From Pseudomonas sp. 8O (GTDB lineage Bacteria; Pseudomonadota; Gammaproteobacteria; Pseudomonadales; Pseudomonadaceae): a DNA stretch of 64,000 nt. The stretch covers positions 62,001 to 126,000 of the forward strand of contig NZ_LR733267.1 of assembly GCF_902506495.1 (NCBI RefSeq), written 5' to 3'. The position numbers and the translations under genes were made by a program. The notes under the pieces are model-generated. The model searched no databases. It was not told where the DNA came from and saw only the letters and a list, made by a program, of their open reading frames with translations. Every line of letters starts with the position of its first letter. The first letter of the stretch is position 1. Positions 8,288 through 17,631 of the stretch are shown here, piece after piece.

Positions 8288-9775
8288 TCATTCCTCTCGC
8301 GTCACGCGCAGCACTTCCTCGACCGTGGTCACCCCTTCCAGCACTTTGCGCCGGCCATCGTCACGGATGCTCGGGCCCAGGGTGCGGGCGTGGCGGGTCA
8401 AGTCCTGCTCGGAAGCGCGACTGTGCACCAGCGTGCGTATGGCTTCATCGAATATCACCAGTTCGTAGATCCCGGTACGCCCACGGTAACCCTGCTGATG
8501 ACAGTGGGCGCAGCCGCGAGCGTGGTACAGGGTCGGCGGCGAACTGGCCGGCACGCCGAGCAGCGCGCATTCGGCCGCATCGGCCACATAGGGTTCCTTG
8601 CACGCAGGGCACAGCACCCGCACCAGGCGCTGGGCCAGCACGCCCAGCAAGGATGACGACAGCAAGAAGGGCTCCACGCCCATGTCCACCAGGCGGGTGA
8701 TGGCGCCGATGGCGCTGTTGGTGTGCAACGTGGAGAGCACCAGGTGGCCGGTCAGCGAAGCCTGCACGGCGATCTCGGCGGTTTCCTTGTCGCGGATCTC
8801 GCCGACCATCACCACGTCCGGGTCCTGACGCAGGATGGCGCGCAGCCCCCGGGCGAAGGTCATGTCCACCTTGGTGTTGACCTGAGTCTGGCCGATGCCT
8901 TCGAGGTGATATTCGATGGGGTCCTCGACGGTGAGGATGTTGCGCGTATGGTCGTTGAGGCTGACCAGGCTGGCGTACAGCGTGGTGGTCTTGCCCGAGC
9001 CGGTGGGGCCGGTAACCAGCAGGATGCCGTGCGGCTTGCGCACCGTCTCCTCCATGAGTTTGCGATCCTCGGCGCGCATGCCCAGGTGCTGCAAAGACAG
9101 GCGACCGGCCTGTTTGTCGAGCAGACGCAGCACCACCCGCTCACCATTGGCCGAGGGCAATGTGGACACGCGAATGTCCACCTCACGCCCACCGACCTTG
9201 AGCGAAATGCGCCCGTCCTGCGGCACGCGCTTCTCGGCGATGTCCAGCCGCGCCATGACCTTCACCCGCGAGACCAGCAACGCCGCCAGCTCGCGCTTGG
9301 GTTCGAGCACCTCACGGAGGATGCCGTCGACGCGAAAACGCACCACCAGGCGTTTCTCGAAGGTCTCCAGGTGAATGTCGGAGGCGTTTTCCTTGATCGC
9401 TTCACCCAGGATGGCGTTGATCAGGCGGATGATCGGCGCATCGTCCTCCTGCTCCAGCAGATCTTCGGTTTCCGGCACCTGATCGGCCAGCGAGGCCAGA
9501 TCGAAACTGCCGCCGATGTCCTCGGCCAGCTGCATGGAAGCGGAATCGTGTTGATAGGCTGCACCCAGTACCTGGGCGAACTCAGGGGCACTCAGCACCT
9601 GCAGCGGCAGGCGGCGCCCGGCGAAGCGCTGCGCCTCGGCCAGCGCCACCGGGTCACAATCGGCGCGATGAGCCAGGCTGGTGCGTTCGTCCTGCATGAC
9701 GAACACCACACCGTGACGCTTGGCAAAGCTGAAGGGCAGACGGCGCAGCGGAATTTCCAGCAACGAAGTGTTCAT
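8288..9775 (-). CDS. gspE: Type II secretion ATPase GspE (XcpR)
   Basis: This 495-residue cytoplasmic hexameric ATPase powers pseudopilus assembly. An N-terminal T2SSE-N domain that binds GspL spans about residues 1-130. The ATPase domain follows, with Walker [16 protein letters not shown], the Asp box, Walker B region [15 protein letters not shown] and His box [15 protein letters not shown] four-Cys zinc motif (CPACK and CAHC pairs) lies near residues 395-435, as in XcpR. It is the first gene of the minus-strand operon and is divergent from gspC. Confidence 0.97.
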   Translation of the reverse strand: MNTSLLEIPLRRLPFSFAKRHGVVFVMQDERTSLAHRADCDPVALAEAQRFAGRRLPLQVLSAPEFAQVLGAAYQHDSASMQLAEDIGGSFDLASLADQVPETEDLLEQEDDAPIIRLINAILGEAIKENASDIHLETFEKRLVVRFRVDGILREVLEPKRELAALLVSRVKVMARLDIAEKRVPQDGRISLKVGGREVDIRVSTLPSANGERVVLRLLDKQAGRLSLQHLGMRAEDRKLMEETVRKPHGILLVTGPTGSGKTTTLYASLVSLNDHTRNILTVEDPIEYHLEGIGQTQVNTKVDMTFARGLRAILRQDPDVVMVGEIRDKETAEIAVQASLTGHLVLSTLHTNSAIGAITRLVDMGVEPFLLSSSLLGVLAQRLVRVLCPACKEPYVADAAECALLGVPASSPPTLYHARGCAHCHQQGYRGRTGIYELVIFDEAIRTLVHSRASEQDLTRHARTLGPSIRDDGRRKVLEGVTTVEEVLRVTREE

Positions 9776-9945
9776 GTGTGACCTTAGAACAGAACCTTAT
9801 TCGGGCAGCACAGCCAAATCTGACTGTTCGACCCAATGGCTACCTCTGGAACGGTCTTTTTGTGCATACATTCGACTATCTTTAACACATCGTCTGTAAC
9901 TGTACACCCACCCTATTTAGGGGATGCCAACCTCGCGCAGGCTGC

Positions 9946-9951
9946 TATGAT
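9946..9951 (+). promoter_or_regulatory. Possible -10 box of the gspCD promoter
   Basis: A TATGAT hexamer lies 52 bases before the preferred gspC start, in the divergent gspE/gspC gap. The matching -35 region is weak (GATGCC at 17 bases), so this could be an activator-dependent promoter. I found no convincing lux-type box in the gap. Confidence 0.4.
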
Positions 9952-10003
9952 CAGCGCGCGACGCCCAGCACATAAGAAGAATTGGACTGTCGTTTTCGGA
10001 GTG

Positions 10004-10651
10004 ATGCTTTTGCCCATCTCGGCCCTTTCCCAGCGGATCAAGGACAATGCCCCGAGCCTGATCGGTATGCTCGTGCTGATCGCCTTGAGCGTGAGTCTGG
10101 CCTGGCAAAGCGCAGAATTGCTGCGTCTGGTGCGCGGCCCCGTGCAGCAACCGCTCAGTCAGGCTGCACCCGATCTGCAACAGCGCGCACAGGCGCCAAT
10201 CGCTCAGTTGTTCGGCAGCCCACGCCAGGCCGACAGCGGCCCGCCACCGGCCACCAACCTGCAACTGACCTTGCTCGGCAGCTTCGTCCACAGTGACCCG
10301 CAACGCTCCACCGCCGTGCTCCAGCGCCAGGGCCAGAGCGCCCAGCGTTACACCGTCGGCATGGATGTGGACAGTGGTGTGCGCCTGGATGCCGTCTATG
10401 CCGATCACGTCGAACTGCTGCGCAATGGCCGCCGCGAAAGCCTGGCCTTCCCTCGTCAGCAGAGTGGCCAGTACAGCGTCTATACACCAGCGGAAGAAAC
10501 GATCAACGACCCCGTCGAACAGCTCGATCAACTCGACCAGAACAACCTCGAACAACTGCGTCAGCGCATGCAAGACCTGCGCGAACAGATGGAAGCCTCT
10601 GGCACCCTGCCAGAGGAAACGCCCGCCGATCAGCTCATGGAAAGCGACTGA
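10004..10651 (+). CDS. gspC: Type II secretion system protein GspC (XcpP)
   Basis: This 215-residue bitopic inner-membrane protein couples the platform to the GspD secretin. One membrane helix (PSLIGMLVLIALSVSLAW) lies near the N-terminus. A periplasmic HR domain follows (LQLTLLGSFVHSDPQRSTAVL to ADHVELLRNGRRESLAF), then a C-terminal coiled-coil-like region rich in Gln and Glu (VEQLDQLDQNNLEQLRQRMQ) instead of a PDZ domain, as in XcpP. The start at 10004 is chosen because a likely -10 box lies at 9946; an ATG at 9948 is also in frame. gspD follows after four bases. Confidence 0.88.
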   Translation: MLLPISALSQRIKDNAPSLIGMLVLIALSVSLAWQSAELLRLVRGPVQQPLSQAAPDLQQRAQAPIAQLFGSPRQADSGPPPATNLQLTLLGSFVHSDPQRSTAVLQRQGQSAQRYTVGMDVDSGVRLDAVYADHVELLRNGRRESLAFPRQQSGQYSVYTPAEETINDPVEQLDQLDQNNLEQLRQRMQDLREQMEASGTLPEETPADQLMESD

Positions 10652-10655
10652 ACCG

Positions 10656-12599
10656 ATGCATGTTCTCCGAAGCAGACTGACCCTCGCCATCCTAGCCGCC
10701 GGCCTGGCTGCTGTCCCCTTGCCTTCGCTCGCGCAAATCGAGCAGGTACCGGCCAGCGCCAATCAGCAGGAAGAACGCTGGACCATCAACCTCAAGGGCG
10801 CCGACATCCGCGAGTTCATCGATCAGGTCGCCGCCATCACCGGGCAGACCTTCGTTGTCGACCCGCGCGTGAAAGGCCAGGTCAACGTGATCTCCAGCAC
10901 GCCGCTGGGGCTGTCCGAGGTCTATCAACTGTTTCTCTCGGTGATGGCCACCCACGGTTTCAGCGTGCTGACCCAGGGCGACCAGGCGCGCATCGTGCCC
11001 AATGCCGAGGCCAAGGCCGAAGCCGATGCCAGCCGCCCGGCGCCGGACCGCCTGGAAACCCGCCTGATCCAGGTGCAGCACGCTCCAGTGGCCGAGCTGA
11101 TCCCGCTGATTCGTCCACTGGTGCCGCAATATGGCCACCTGGCTGCCGTCACCTCGTCCAACGCGCTGATCATCAGCGACCGCAGCGCCAACATCGAACG
11201 CATCGAAGACCTGATGCGCCAGCTTGACCGCAGCGGCGCGCAGGACTTCAGCGTGGTCACCCTGCAGCACGCCTGGGTGATGGACGCCGCCGAAGTGCTC
11301 AATACCGCCATTGCCCGAGGCCAGGCCAAGGGCACCAGCGCCACCCAGGTGGTGGCCGACGCCCGCACCAACCGCCTGATTCTACTTGGCCCACCGGACG
11401 CCCGCGCCAAACTGGCTGACCTCGCACGCTCGCTGGACAGCCCCACCAGCCGCTCGGCCAATACCCGGGTGATCCGCCTGCGCCACAACGATGCCAAGTC
11501 CCTGGCCGAAACCCTCGGAGAAATCTCCGAAGGTCTGAAGAATCAGGAAAACAGCGAAACCACCGGCAGGCAGTCGAACATCCTCATCCGCGCCGACGAG
11601 AGCCTCAACGCTCTGGTGCTGCTGGCCGAACCCGATCTGGTCGCCACCCTCGAAGACATCGTGCGCCAGCTCGACGTACCACGTGCCCAGGTAATGGTCG
11701 AAGCGGCCATCGTCGAGGTCTCCGGCGACATCACCGACGCCCTCGGCGTGCAGTGGGCCGTGGATGCTCGTGGCGACAGGGGCGGCCTGGGCGGGGTCAA
11801 CTTCTCCGGCACCGGCCTGTCGGTGGGCAGCGTGCTGCAGATCCTGCAAAGTGATGAAATACCGGAAGACCTCACCCTGCCCGACGGCGCCATCATCGGC
11901 ATCGGCAGTGATCGTTTCGGCGCACTGATCACCGCACTCTCGGCCAACAGCAAGAGCAATCTGCTGTCCACGCCGAGCCTGCTGACCCTGGACAACCAGA
12001 AGGCGGAAATCCTCGTCGGACAGAACGTGCCCTTCCAGACCGGCACCTACACCACCGACGCCTCGGGTGCCGGTAACCCCTTCACCACCATCGAACGCCA
12101 GGACATCGGCGTGACCCTCAAGGTCACCCCGCACATCAACGAAGGCGCCACCCTGCGCCTGGAGATCGAGCAGGAAATCTCCTCCATCGCCCCCAGCACC
12201 GGGCTCAACGCCCAGGCGGTCGATCTGGTGACCAACAAGCGCTCGATCAAGAGCACCATCCTCGCCGACGACGGCCAGGTGATCGTGCTTGGCGGCCTGA
12301 TTCAGGACGACGTTACCCAGGCCATCTCCAAGGTGCCGCTGCTGGGCGACATTCCCTTTATCGGCGGGCTGTTCCGCTCCACCCGCGAATCCCACATCAA
12401 GCGCAACCTGATGGTCTTCTTGCGGCCGACCATCGTCCGCGACGGCGCCGGCCTGGCTGCGCTGTCGGGCAAGAAGTACAGCGACATTCGCATCATCGGC
12501 AACAGCGGCCCGGACAACGGCCGCCCCAGCATCCTGCCCAGTACCCCAAGCCAGCTGTTCGACGGCCAGGGCACACCAGCGGTGGATTTGCGCCAGTAA
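10656..12599 (+). CDS. gspD: Type II secretion outer-membrane secretin GspD (XcpQ)
   Basis: This 647-residue secretin forms the outer-membrane exit channel. A signal peptide MHVLRSRLTLAILAAGLAAV ends near SLAQ. N0 (NLKGADIREFIDQVAAITGQ) and three N-domains follow, for example EAAIVEVSGDITDALGVQW near the third. The secretin core spans about residues 410-610 and includes VLGGLIQDDV and the closing motif VPLLGDIPFIGGLFR. The ATG at 10656 lies just after gspC, so the two are co-transcribed, as xcpPQ are in P. aeruginosa. Confidence 0.96.
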   Translation: MHVLRSRLTLAILAAGLAAVPLPSLAQIEQVPASANQQEERWTINLKGADIREFIDQVAAITGQTFVVDPRVKGQVNVISSTPLGLSEVYQLFLSVMATHGFSVLTQGDQARIVPNAEAKAEADASRPAPDRLETRLIQVQHAPVAELIPLIRPLVPQYGHLAAVTSSNALIISDRSANIERIEDLMRQLDRSGAQDFSVVTLQHAWVMDAAEVLNTAIARGQAKGTSATQVVADARTNRLILLGPPDARAKLADLARSLDSPTSRSANTRVIRLRHNDAKSLAETLGEISEGLKNQENSETTGRQSNILIRADESLNALVLLAEPDLVATLEDIVRQLDVPRAQVMVEAAIVEVSGDITDALGVQWAVDARGDRGGLGGVNFSGTGLSVGSVLQILQSDEIPEDLTLPDGAIIGIGSDRFGALITALSANSKSNLLSTPSLLTLDNQKAEILVGQNVPFQTGTYTTDASGAGNPFTTIERQDIGVTLKVTPHINEGATLRLEIEQEISSIAPSTGLNAQAVDLVTNKRSIKSTILADDGQVIVLGGLIQDDVTQAISKVPLLGDIPFIGGLFRSTRESHIKRNLMVFLRPTIVRDGAGLAALSGKKYSDIRIIGNSGPDNGRPSILPSTPSQLFDGQGTPAVDLRQ

Positions 12600-12616
12600 C
12601 GATAGAGCGTCATCCC

Positions 12617-12753
12617 GTAGGGCGGGTGCAATCCGCCGCAATGGCGATGGCGGGTTGCACCCGCCCTACCTATTGAATTGTGGAGCGCCACAAACCGTGG
12701 GAGGCGCTTTAGCGGCGACAAGCTTTACAGCAGTCGCGGCTGAAGCCCCTCCT
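12617..12753. repeat. Two REP-like palindromes downstream of gspD
   Basis: The first has arms GTAGGGCGGGTGCAATCCGCC (12617-12637) and its mirror (12649-12669). The second has arms GTGGGAGGCGCTTTAGCGGC (from 12697) and GCGGCTGAAGCCCCTCC (to 12753). They fill the gap between the convergent gspD and amidase genes and may act as bidirectional transcript ends. Confidence 0.8.
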
Positions 12754-12772
12754 AAAGGGCGGCAGGTTCACG

Positions 12773-14473
12773 TCACAACGCCGGCGTACGCGGCGGCACC
12801 TGACGCTTGCTGCCCGTGGCCTCATAGGCTGCCGCCAGTTGCAGCAGCGCCGAGTCGTCGTAGGCACGGCCGGCAAAGGTCAGCCCCACCGGCATACCGA
12901 TATCGACCATCACGCCCATCGGCACGGTGACGGTGGGCACACCCAGGTGACGGATCGCCAGGTTGCCGTTGGCCACCCACACACCGTTGCTCCAGGCAAT
13001 ATCGGCGGACGCCGGATTCACGTCGGCATCGGCCGGGCCGACGTCGGCCACGGTGGGGAACAACACCGCATCCAGGCCCAATTGATCCATCCAGTCTTCC
13101 AGATCGATCTTGCGCGTGTGCTCCAGACCGCGCAGGCCGTCGGGCAGCGTGGCAATCTGATCCCAAGGCTTGATGCCGCGCTTGGCCATGTTGACGTACT
13201 CGTCCATGCCCGCCGCCAGGTCGCCCTCACGGTTCGGCAGCGTGCCAGGATCATGCGGAAAGATCTGCGGGCCATCCACATCGACCAGACGGTTGAGTTT
13301 CGGGTCACCATTGGCGCGCAGAAAGTCGTCGAAGGCCCAGCCGCTCAGCTCCCAAAGCTCGTCGTGCAGGAACTCGGGCGTGACGATGCCACGGTTGAAC
13401 ACGGTCGGCGCACCGGGGCGGTCGCCCTCGCAGTTGGACACCAGCGGGAAGTCCACCTCCACCACCTCGGCGCCTGCTGCCTCCAGCGCCTGACGCGCCG
13501 CTTCCCACAGGTCGATCACCGTCGGCCGGGTGTGAATGCGCTGGCCCGTCGGCCCGCCGATGCCAGGGTTCTCGCTGGTACCGGCCTCTTCGTCCTTGTT
13601 GATGAACATCTTCGGCACACCAAGGCGCTTGCCCTTCAGCGCATCGGCCCTGGCCGCCAGCGCCAGGTAGGACTCGGGACGCACCTCGGAGGCTTTCGGG
13701 ATCGGCACCCAGGGCTGCAAACGCCACAAATCGCCCCGGTTGTCCGGGTCATCAGCCACCACCACGTCGAGCACCTGCAGCAGGTCGGCCATGGTGCGGG
13801 CATAGGGCACCACCACATCCATGGTCGGCGTCAGCGGCCAGTTGCCACGCACCGAGATCACCCCGCGCGACGGCGTATAGGCGCACAGGCCGTTATTCGA
13901 GGCCGGGCCACGTCCGCTGGACCAGGTTTCCTCGGCCAGACCGAAGGCGGAAAAGCTGGCGGCAGTCGCCGTGCCGGCACCATTGGACGAGCCCGAAGCG
14001 AACGGTGCAGTCAGGTAATCGGCGTTGTATGGGCTTTCCGCGCGGCCATAAACACCGCGCTGCATGCCGCCATTGGCCATCGGCGGCATGTTGGTCTTGC
14101 CCAGGCAGATGGCGCCTGCCGCACGCAGGCGCTCGACGGTGAAGGCATCTCGCTGCGCCACCAGGTCCTTGAACGCCGGGCTGCCGGAGGCCGCCGTCAG
14201 CCCCTTGACCAGGTAGCTGTCCTTGGCGGTATAGGGAATGCCATCCAGCGGGCCGAGGGTTTCGCCACGGGCGCGTCGCGCGTCGGACGCTTGGGCTTCC
14301 TTCAGCGCATCGGGGTTGCGCACCACCACCGCGTTGAGCCTGGTGGCCGTATTCGGGCCGTCATAGGCGTCGATACGCGCCAGGTAGGCCTTGACCAGCT
14401 CGACCGCCGTGGTGCGGCCGGACTCCAGCGCCGCGCGTAGCTCGGCAATGGAAACTTCGGTTACCTCGATCAT
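12773..14473 (-). CDS. Amidase signature family protein
   Basis: This 566-residue protein belongs to the amidase signature family, which hydrolyses amide bonds with a Ser-cisSer-Lys triad. Lys84 lies in PLDGIPYTAKDS, the cis-Ser in ASGSSNGAG (about residue 163) and the likely nucleophile Ser186 in EETWSSGRGPAS. The usual TGGS around the nucleophile reads TWSS here, a divergent active-site loop. An N-terminal helical region resembles aspartyl/glutamyl-tRNA amidotransferase A and plant-type amidases. No signal peptide is evident. The gene stands alone between REP repeats and a lipoprotein gene. The natural substrate cannot be deduced. Confidence 0.88.
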   Translation of the reverse strand: MIEVTEVSIAELRAALESGRTTAVELVKAYLARIDAYDGPNTATRLNAVVVRNPDALKEAQASDARRARGETLGPLDGIPYTAKDSYLVKGLTAASGSPAFKDLVAQRDAFTVERLRAAGAICLGKTNMPPMANGGMQRGVYGRAESPYNADYLTAPFASGSSNGAGTATAASFSAFGLAEETWSSGRGPASNNGLCAYTPSRGVISVRGNWPLTPTMDVVVPYARTMADLLQVLDVVVADDPDNRGDLWRLQPWVPIPKASEVRPESYLALAARADALKGKRLGVPKMFINKDEEAGTSENPGIGGPTGQRIHTRPTVIDLWEAARQALEAAGAEVVEVDFPLVSNCEGDRPGAPTVFNRGIVTPEFLHDELWELSGWAFDDFLRANGDPKLNRLVDVDGPQIFPHDPGTLPNREGDLAAGMDEYVNMAKRGIKPWDQIATLPDGLRGLEHTRKIDLEDWMDQLGLDAVLFPTVADVGPADADVNPASADIAWSNGVWVANGNLAIRHLGVPTVTVPMGVMVDIGMPVGLTFAGRAYDDSALLQLAAAYEATGSKRQVPPRTPAL

Positions 14474-14662
14474 GGTGTCATCACTCGCAATAGACGGGCC
14501 TGCCGATCTTGGGCGGCCCTGAATACGGAAAACAGCGTTTTACCGGGCCAACACACCACCACACTGTCGCAAGCCGGGCCATCGGAACAAAGCGGCGCTT
14601 AGCCTGAAAACAGGCGACAGTGGCAAATGATACATGCCAAGGCCAGCAGCCTGCGATGGACA

Positions 14663-15055
14663 TCACGGTATGGCGACAGGCACGATTTCTACCCGGTCGG
14701 AATGATTAATCAAGCGAAAGGCGCGCAACCGCGCATTGTCATAGCCACGCTCATCAGTGAATCGATCGCTCACCAGCACGATCAGGTCCGGGTAAAGAAA
14801 CACGCCCGGATTGAAGTGCGCGACCGACAGCACGGAACTGGTTTCCCGCCCAACAAACGGCGGCGCAAAATTGACCAGCTTGCCCCGATGATAGACGCGA
14901 TACTCGACTCTCACACCGCCGGCAGGATGCGGGTCATGCACTTGCCGAATCGACCACCAGTTGCCTCCCTCATAAATCACCCGTTCGCTGACACTACGGC
15001 TGCACCCCGGTAGCCAAGCGATGACCAAAGCGAGAAGACAATGAAAGAGCTTCAT
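14663..15055 (-). CDS. Small hypothetical lipoprotein
   Basis: This 130-residue protein of unknown function has a short signal sequence ending in the lipobox LPGC (Cys18), so it is probably a lipoprotein anchored to the envelope. The mature part contains VIYEGGNWWSIRQVHDPHP and a YPDLIVLVSDRF segment, with no family I recognise. The start at 15055 gives the proper lipoprotein signal. It stands alone with no visible operon partner. Confidence 0.6.
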   Translation of the reverse strand: MKLFHCLLALVIAWLPGCSRSVSERVIYEGGNWWSIRQVHDPHPAGGVRVEYRVYHRGKLVNFAPPFVGRETSSVLSVAHFNPGVFLYPDLIVLVSDRFTDERGYDNARLRAFRLINHSDRVEIVPVAIP

Positions 15056-15255
15056 CACGAATCCCTGTGCTGAGAAAGTGGGTATATGCCACACCAGGCA
15101 AGCCTAGCAGCGCGACGGACGAAATCGCTGACAACATCCGGATGACACGTGCAGTCCGCCACAGCTACCGCAGTCGCTTACCTGATCGCACGCCAGGCAC
15201 ATGCACTCCCCTGCTATGTTCTCAGTCCCCGAACACGAAACTGGAGAACATCGCC

Positions 15256-15645
15256 ATGTCTCACCTCACCGGCGGCTGCCTCTGCGGCCAGATGCGTTTC
15301 GAAACCAGCGGCCAGCCTTATCGGGTCGGCGTCTGCCACTGCATGGACTGCCGCAAGCACCACGGCGCCCTCTTTCATACCTCGGCGATATTCCCGCAGG
15401 ACGCGGTTAAGGTAGAGGGCGAAACCGGCCAGTACGCCGGCCGCCACTTCTGCCCGCACTGCGGCTCACCGGTGTTCGCACGCTCGGCGGATGAGATCGA
15501 AGTGAACGTCGGCTCGCTGGATGAGCCGAACCAGTTCACTCCTACCTACGAACTCTGGACCATCCGCCGCGAAACCTGGCTACCGCCCTTGCCCTTCGAC
15601 CGTCACTACGCGCGCGACCGCGACCGCAGCACGCGCCACGAGTAG
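15256..15645 (+). CDS. GFA-family (glutathione-dependent formaldehyde-activating-like) zinc protein
   Basis: This 129-residue protein has the GFA/CENP-V fold. Cysteine pairs are visible in GGCLCGQMRFE, CHCMDCRKHHGA and FCPHCGSPVFA, giving the two zinc sites of the family. A GGAG ribosome site precedes the ATG at 15256. Most members of this broad group are uncharacterised, and the formaldehyde role of the namesake should not be assumed. The gene is convergent with the methyltransferase downstream. Confidence 0.85.
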   Translation: MSHLTGGCLCGQMRFETSGQPYRVGVCHCMDCRKHHGALFHTSAIFPQDAVKVEGETGQYAGRHFCPHCGSPVFARSADEIEVNVGSLDEPNQFTPTYELWTIRRETWLPPLPFDRHYARDRDRSTRHE

Positions 15646-15651
15646 AGCCAC

Positions 15652-16356
15652 TCAACCATCGGCTTCGAGCCGGCTTATCCAACCGTGCATCAGCCCCGCC
15701 TGGAAGAACTGCACCGGTGCCTTGAAACCGGCAGCCTGGATGATGCCAGCCACCTGCTGCGCCGGCAGCACCGCCACATCGCGAGCGTAGGCTGCACGCG
15801 CACGCTCCAGCGTCTGCGCATCGACCCCGGCCGATGCCATCAGCGTCATCCAGCCAGGCAGCAATACCTCGTAGGCCGGCGACTGGGTATCCGCCGCCAG
15901 GTCGACACTGGCCAGCAGCCCGCCCGGCTTGAGGCGCTGCGCGATCTGGCCGAAGAGCCCGGTGCGCGCGGCAGGTTCGAGCAAAAACTGCGACACCAGG
16001 AAGCAGGTGGCGCCGTCGTAGACCGCCCCAGGCGCCAGCGTATCCAGATAACCCTGGTGAAAGTCGCAACGCTGCAGAAAGCCGCCGTGCTGCGCGCGCT
16101 GGCGACAGACCTCGAGCATCGCCCCGGACGGGTCGAGCGCGGTGAAACGCCAGCCTGGAAAGCGCTCGGCCAGGTGCGCAATTTCCGCCCCCGTGCCGGC
16201 GCCGACGCACAGTATTCGCGCGTCGGCCGGCAGATCGACGAACAACGCATCGAGCAGCAGATACAGCGCCTCACGAATCGGCGCCATTCCTGCCCATTGC
16301 CTGTCGTAGCCCGCCGCCTGCTGATCGAACAGCGCCTTGATTTCCTCGTCCCGCAT
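15652..16356 (-). CDS. Class I SAM-dependent methyltransferase
   Basis: This is a 234-residue Rossmann-fold methyltransferase. Motif I is ILCVGAGTGAEIAHLA (about residues 50-65) and motif II is FTALDPSGAMLEVC. The post-core sequence GLLASVDLAAD fits motif VI. A strong GGAGG site precedes the start. The layout resembles small-molecule methyltransferases of the UbiE/TehB type, but the substrate is unknown. Confidence 0.85.
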   Translation of the reverse strand: MRDEEIKALFDQQAAGYDRQWAGMAPIREALYLLLDALFVDLPADARILCVGAGTGAEIAHLAERFPGWRFTALDPSGAMLEVCRQRAQHGGFLQRCDFHQGYLDTLAPGAVYDGATCFLVSQFLLEPAARTGLFGQIAQRLKPGGLLASVDLAADTQSPAYEVLLPGWMTLMASAGVDAQTLERARAAYARDVAVLPAQQVAGIIQAAGFKAPVQFFQAGLMHGWISRLEADG

Positions 16357-16485
16357 GGCAATGCCTCCGTTGAATGGTCGTCCTCACGCCTTCCAGTATC
16401 CCAGAGCTGTCAACCCCCTGCCGCGCGGTTCAAGCCCGCTCCAACTTTGTGGGCACTTTGCCAGAACATCGGGGGACTAACTGGC

Positions 16486-17571
16486 ATGTCCTCTCCCAGC
16501 GAACCCGATATGCAGAACCCGACCTTCGAACAGAAAGCCTTCATCCTGCTGCTCGTCCTGGTGACCATCGCCTTCTTCTGGATACTGCTACCGTTCTATG
16601 GCGCGGTGTTCTGGGCCATGGTCCTGGCCGTGGTGTTTTCGCCCATGCAGGAGCGCCTGATCCGTCGCATGGGCGGCCGAGGCAATCTGGCCGCGTTGCT
16701 GACGCTGATCATCTGCCTGCTGGTGGCGATTCTGCCGGTGATCTTCATCACCTCGGCCGTGGTGGCCGAAGGCACCGCCCTGTATCAGAAACTGGAGTCA
16801 GGCGAGCTGGATGCAGGCGCCTACGTCACCAGCGGCATACGCATGCTGCCGCCATCGATACAGGAACAGCTCGCCCGCGTCGGCATCTCCAACCTCGACG
16901 GCCTGCGCGAACAGATATCCAAGGGTGCCATGGCCGGCAGCCAATACCTGGCCACCAAGGTGTTCGCCATCGGCCAGGGCACCTTCGAGTTCTTCATCGG
17001 CTTCTTCGTGATGCTGTACCTGCTGTTCTTCCTGCTGCGCGACGGCAAGGACCTGGTGCATAGAATCCGCACCGCCATCCCGCTGGCCGACACCACCAAG
17101 CGCCGCCTGCAGATCAAGTTCACCCGCGTGGTACGCGCCACGGTAAAGGGCAACGTGTTGGTCGCTGCCGTTCAGGGCGCACTCGGTGGCTTCATCTTTT
17201 GGGCACTGGGCATCTACAGCCCGTTGCTGTGGGGGGTGCTGATGGCCTTTCTGTCACTGCTGCCGGCAGCCGGCGCAGGCATCATCTGGGCGCCTGTGGC
17301 CATTTACCTGATGCTCAGCGGCAGCCTGATGCAAGGCATCATCCTCACCGCCTTCGGTGTGCTGGTGATCGGCCTGGTGGACAACATCCTGCGCCCCATC
17401 CTGGTTGGCAAGGACACCCGTATGCCCGACTACCTGATCCTCATTTCCACCCTCGGTGGCCTGGCTCTGCTGGGCCTCAACGGCTTCGTGATCGGCCCGC
17501 TGGTGGCGGCGCTGTTCGTGGCCAGCTGGAATCTGTTCGGGGCGAAGAAGAAGGTCAGGTTGCCGGAGTGA
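16486..17571 (+). CDS. AI-2E/PerM family permease
   Basis: This 361-residue polytopic membrane protein of the PerM/AI-2E family starts at the ATG at 16486. Hydrophobic segments include FILLLVLVTIAFFWILLPF and LAALLTLIICLLVAILPVI near the N-terminus. The conserved C-terminal cluster has DNILRPILVGKDTRMPDYLI and GPLVAALFVASWNLF. Members have been linked to autoinducer export, ion antiport or stress resistance, so function is open. The last 163 bases are repeated, in decayed form, at 19034-19195. Confidence 0.88.
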   Translation: MSSPSEPDMQNPTFEQKAFILLLVLVTIAFFWILLPFYGAVFWAMVLAVVFSPMQERLIRRMGGRGNLAALLTLIICLLVAILPVIFITSAVVAEGTALYQKLESGELDAGAYVTSGIRMLPPSIQEQLARVGISNLDGLREQISKGAMAGSQYLATKVFAIGQGTFEFFIGFFVMLYLLFFLLRDGKDLVHRIRTAIPLADTTKRRLQIKFTRVVRATVKGNVLVAAVQGALGGFIFWALGIYSPLLWGVLMAFLSLLPAAGAGIIWAPVAIYLMLSGSLMQGIILTAFGVLVIGLVDNILRPILVGKDTRMPDYLILISTLGGLALLGLNGFVIGPLVAALFVASWNLFGAKKKVRLPE

Positions 17572-17631
17572 GGGCTACTGAGTGGAACAATACCGATACC
17601 TGCCCTGATCGCCTGCCACCGACCTCACCCG

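Noticed and set aside
11382-12641. Long minus-strand frame opposite gspD
   Set aside because: No recognisable domain or ribosome site; gspD on the other strand is certain.
14481-14666. Short minus-strand frame between amidase and lipoprotein genes
   Set aside because: No domain, no ribosome site, and composition like random open frame.
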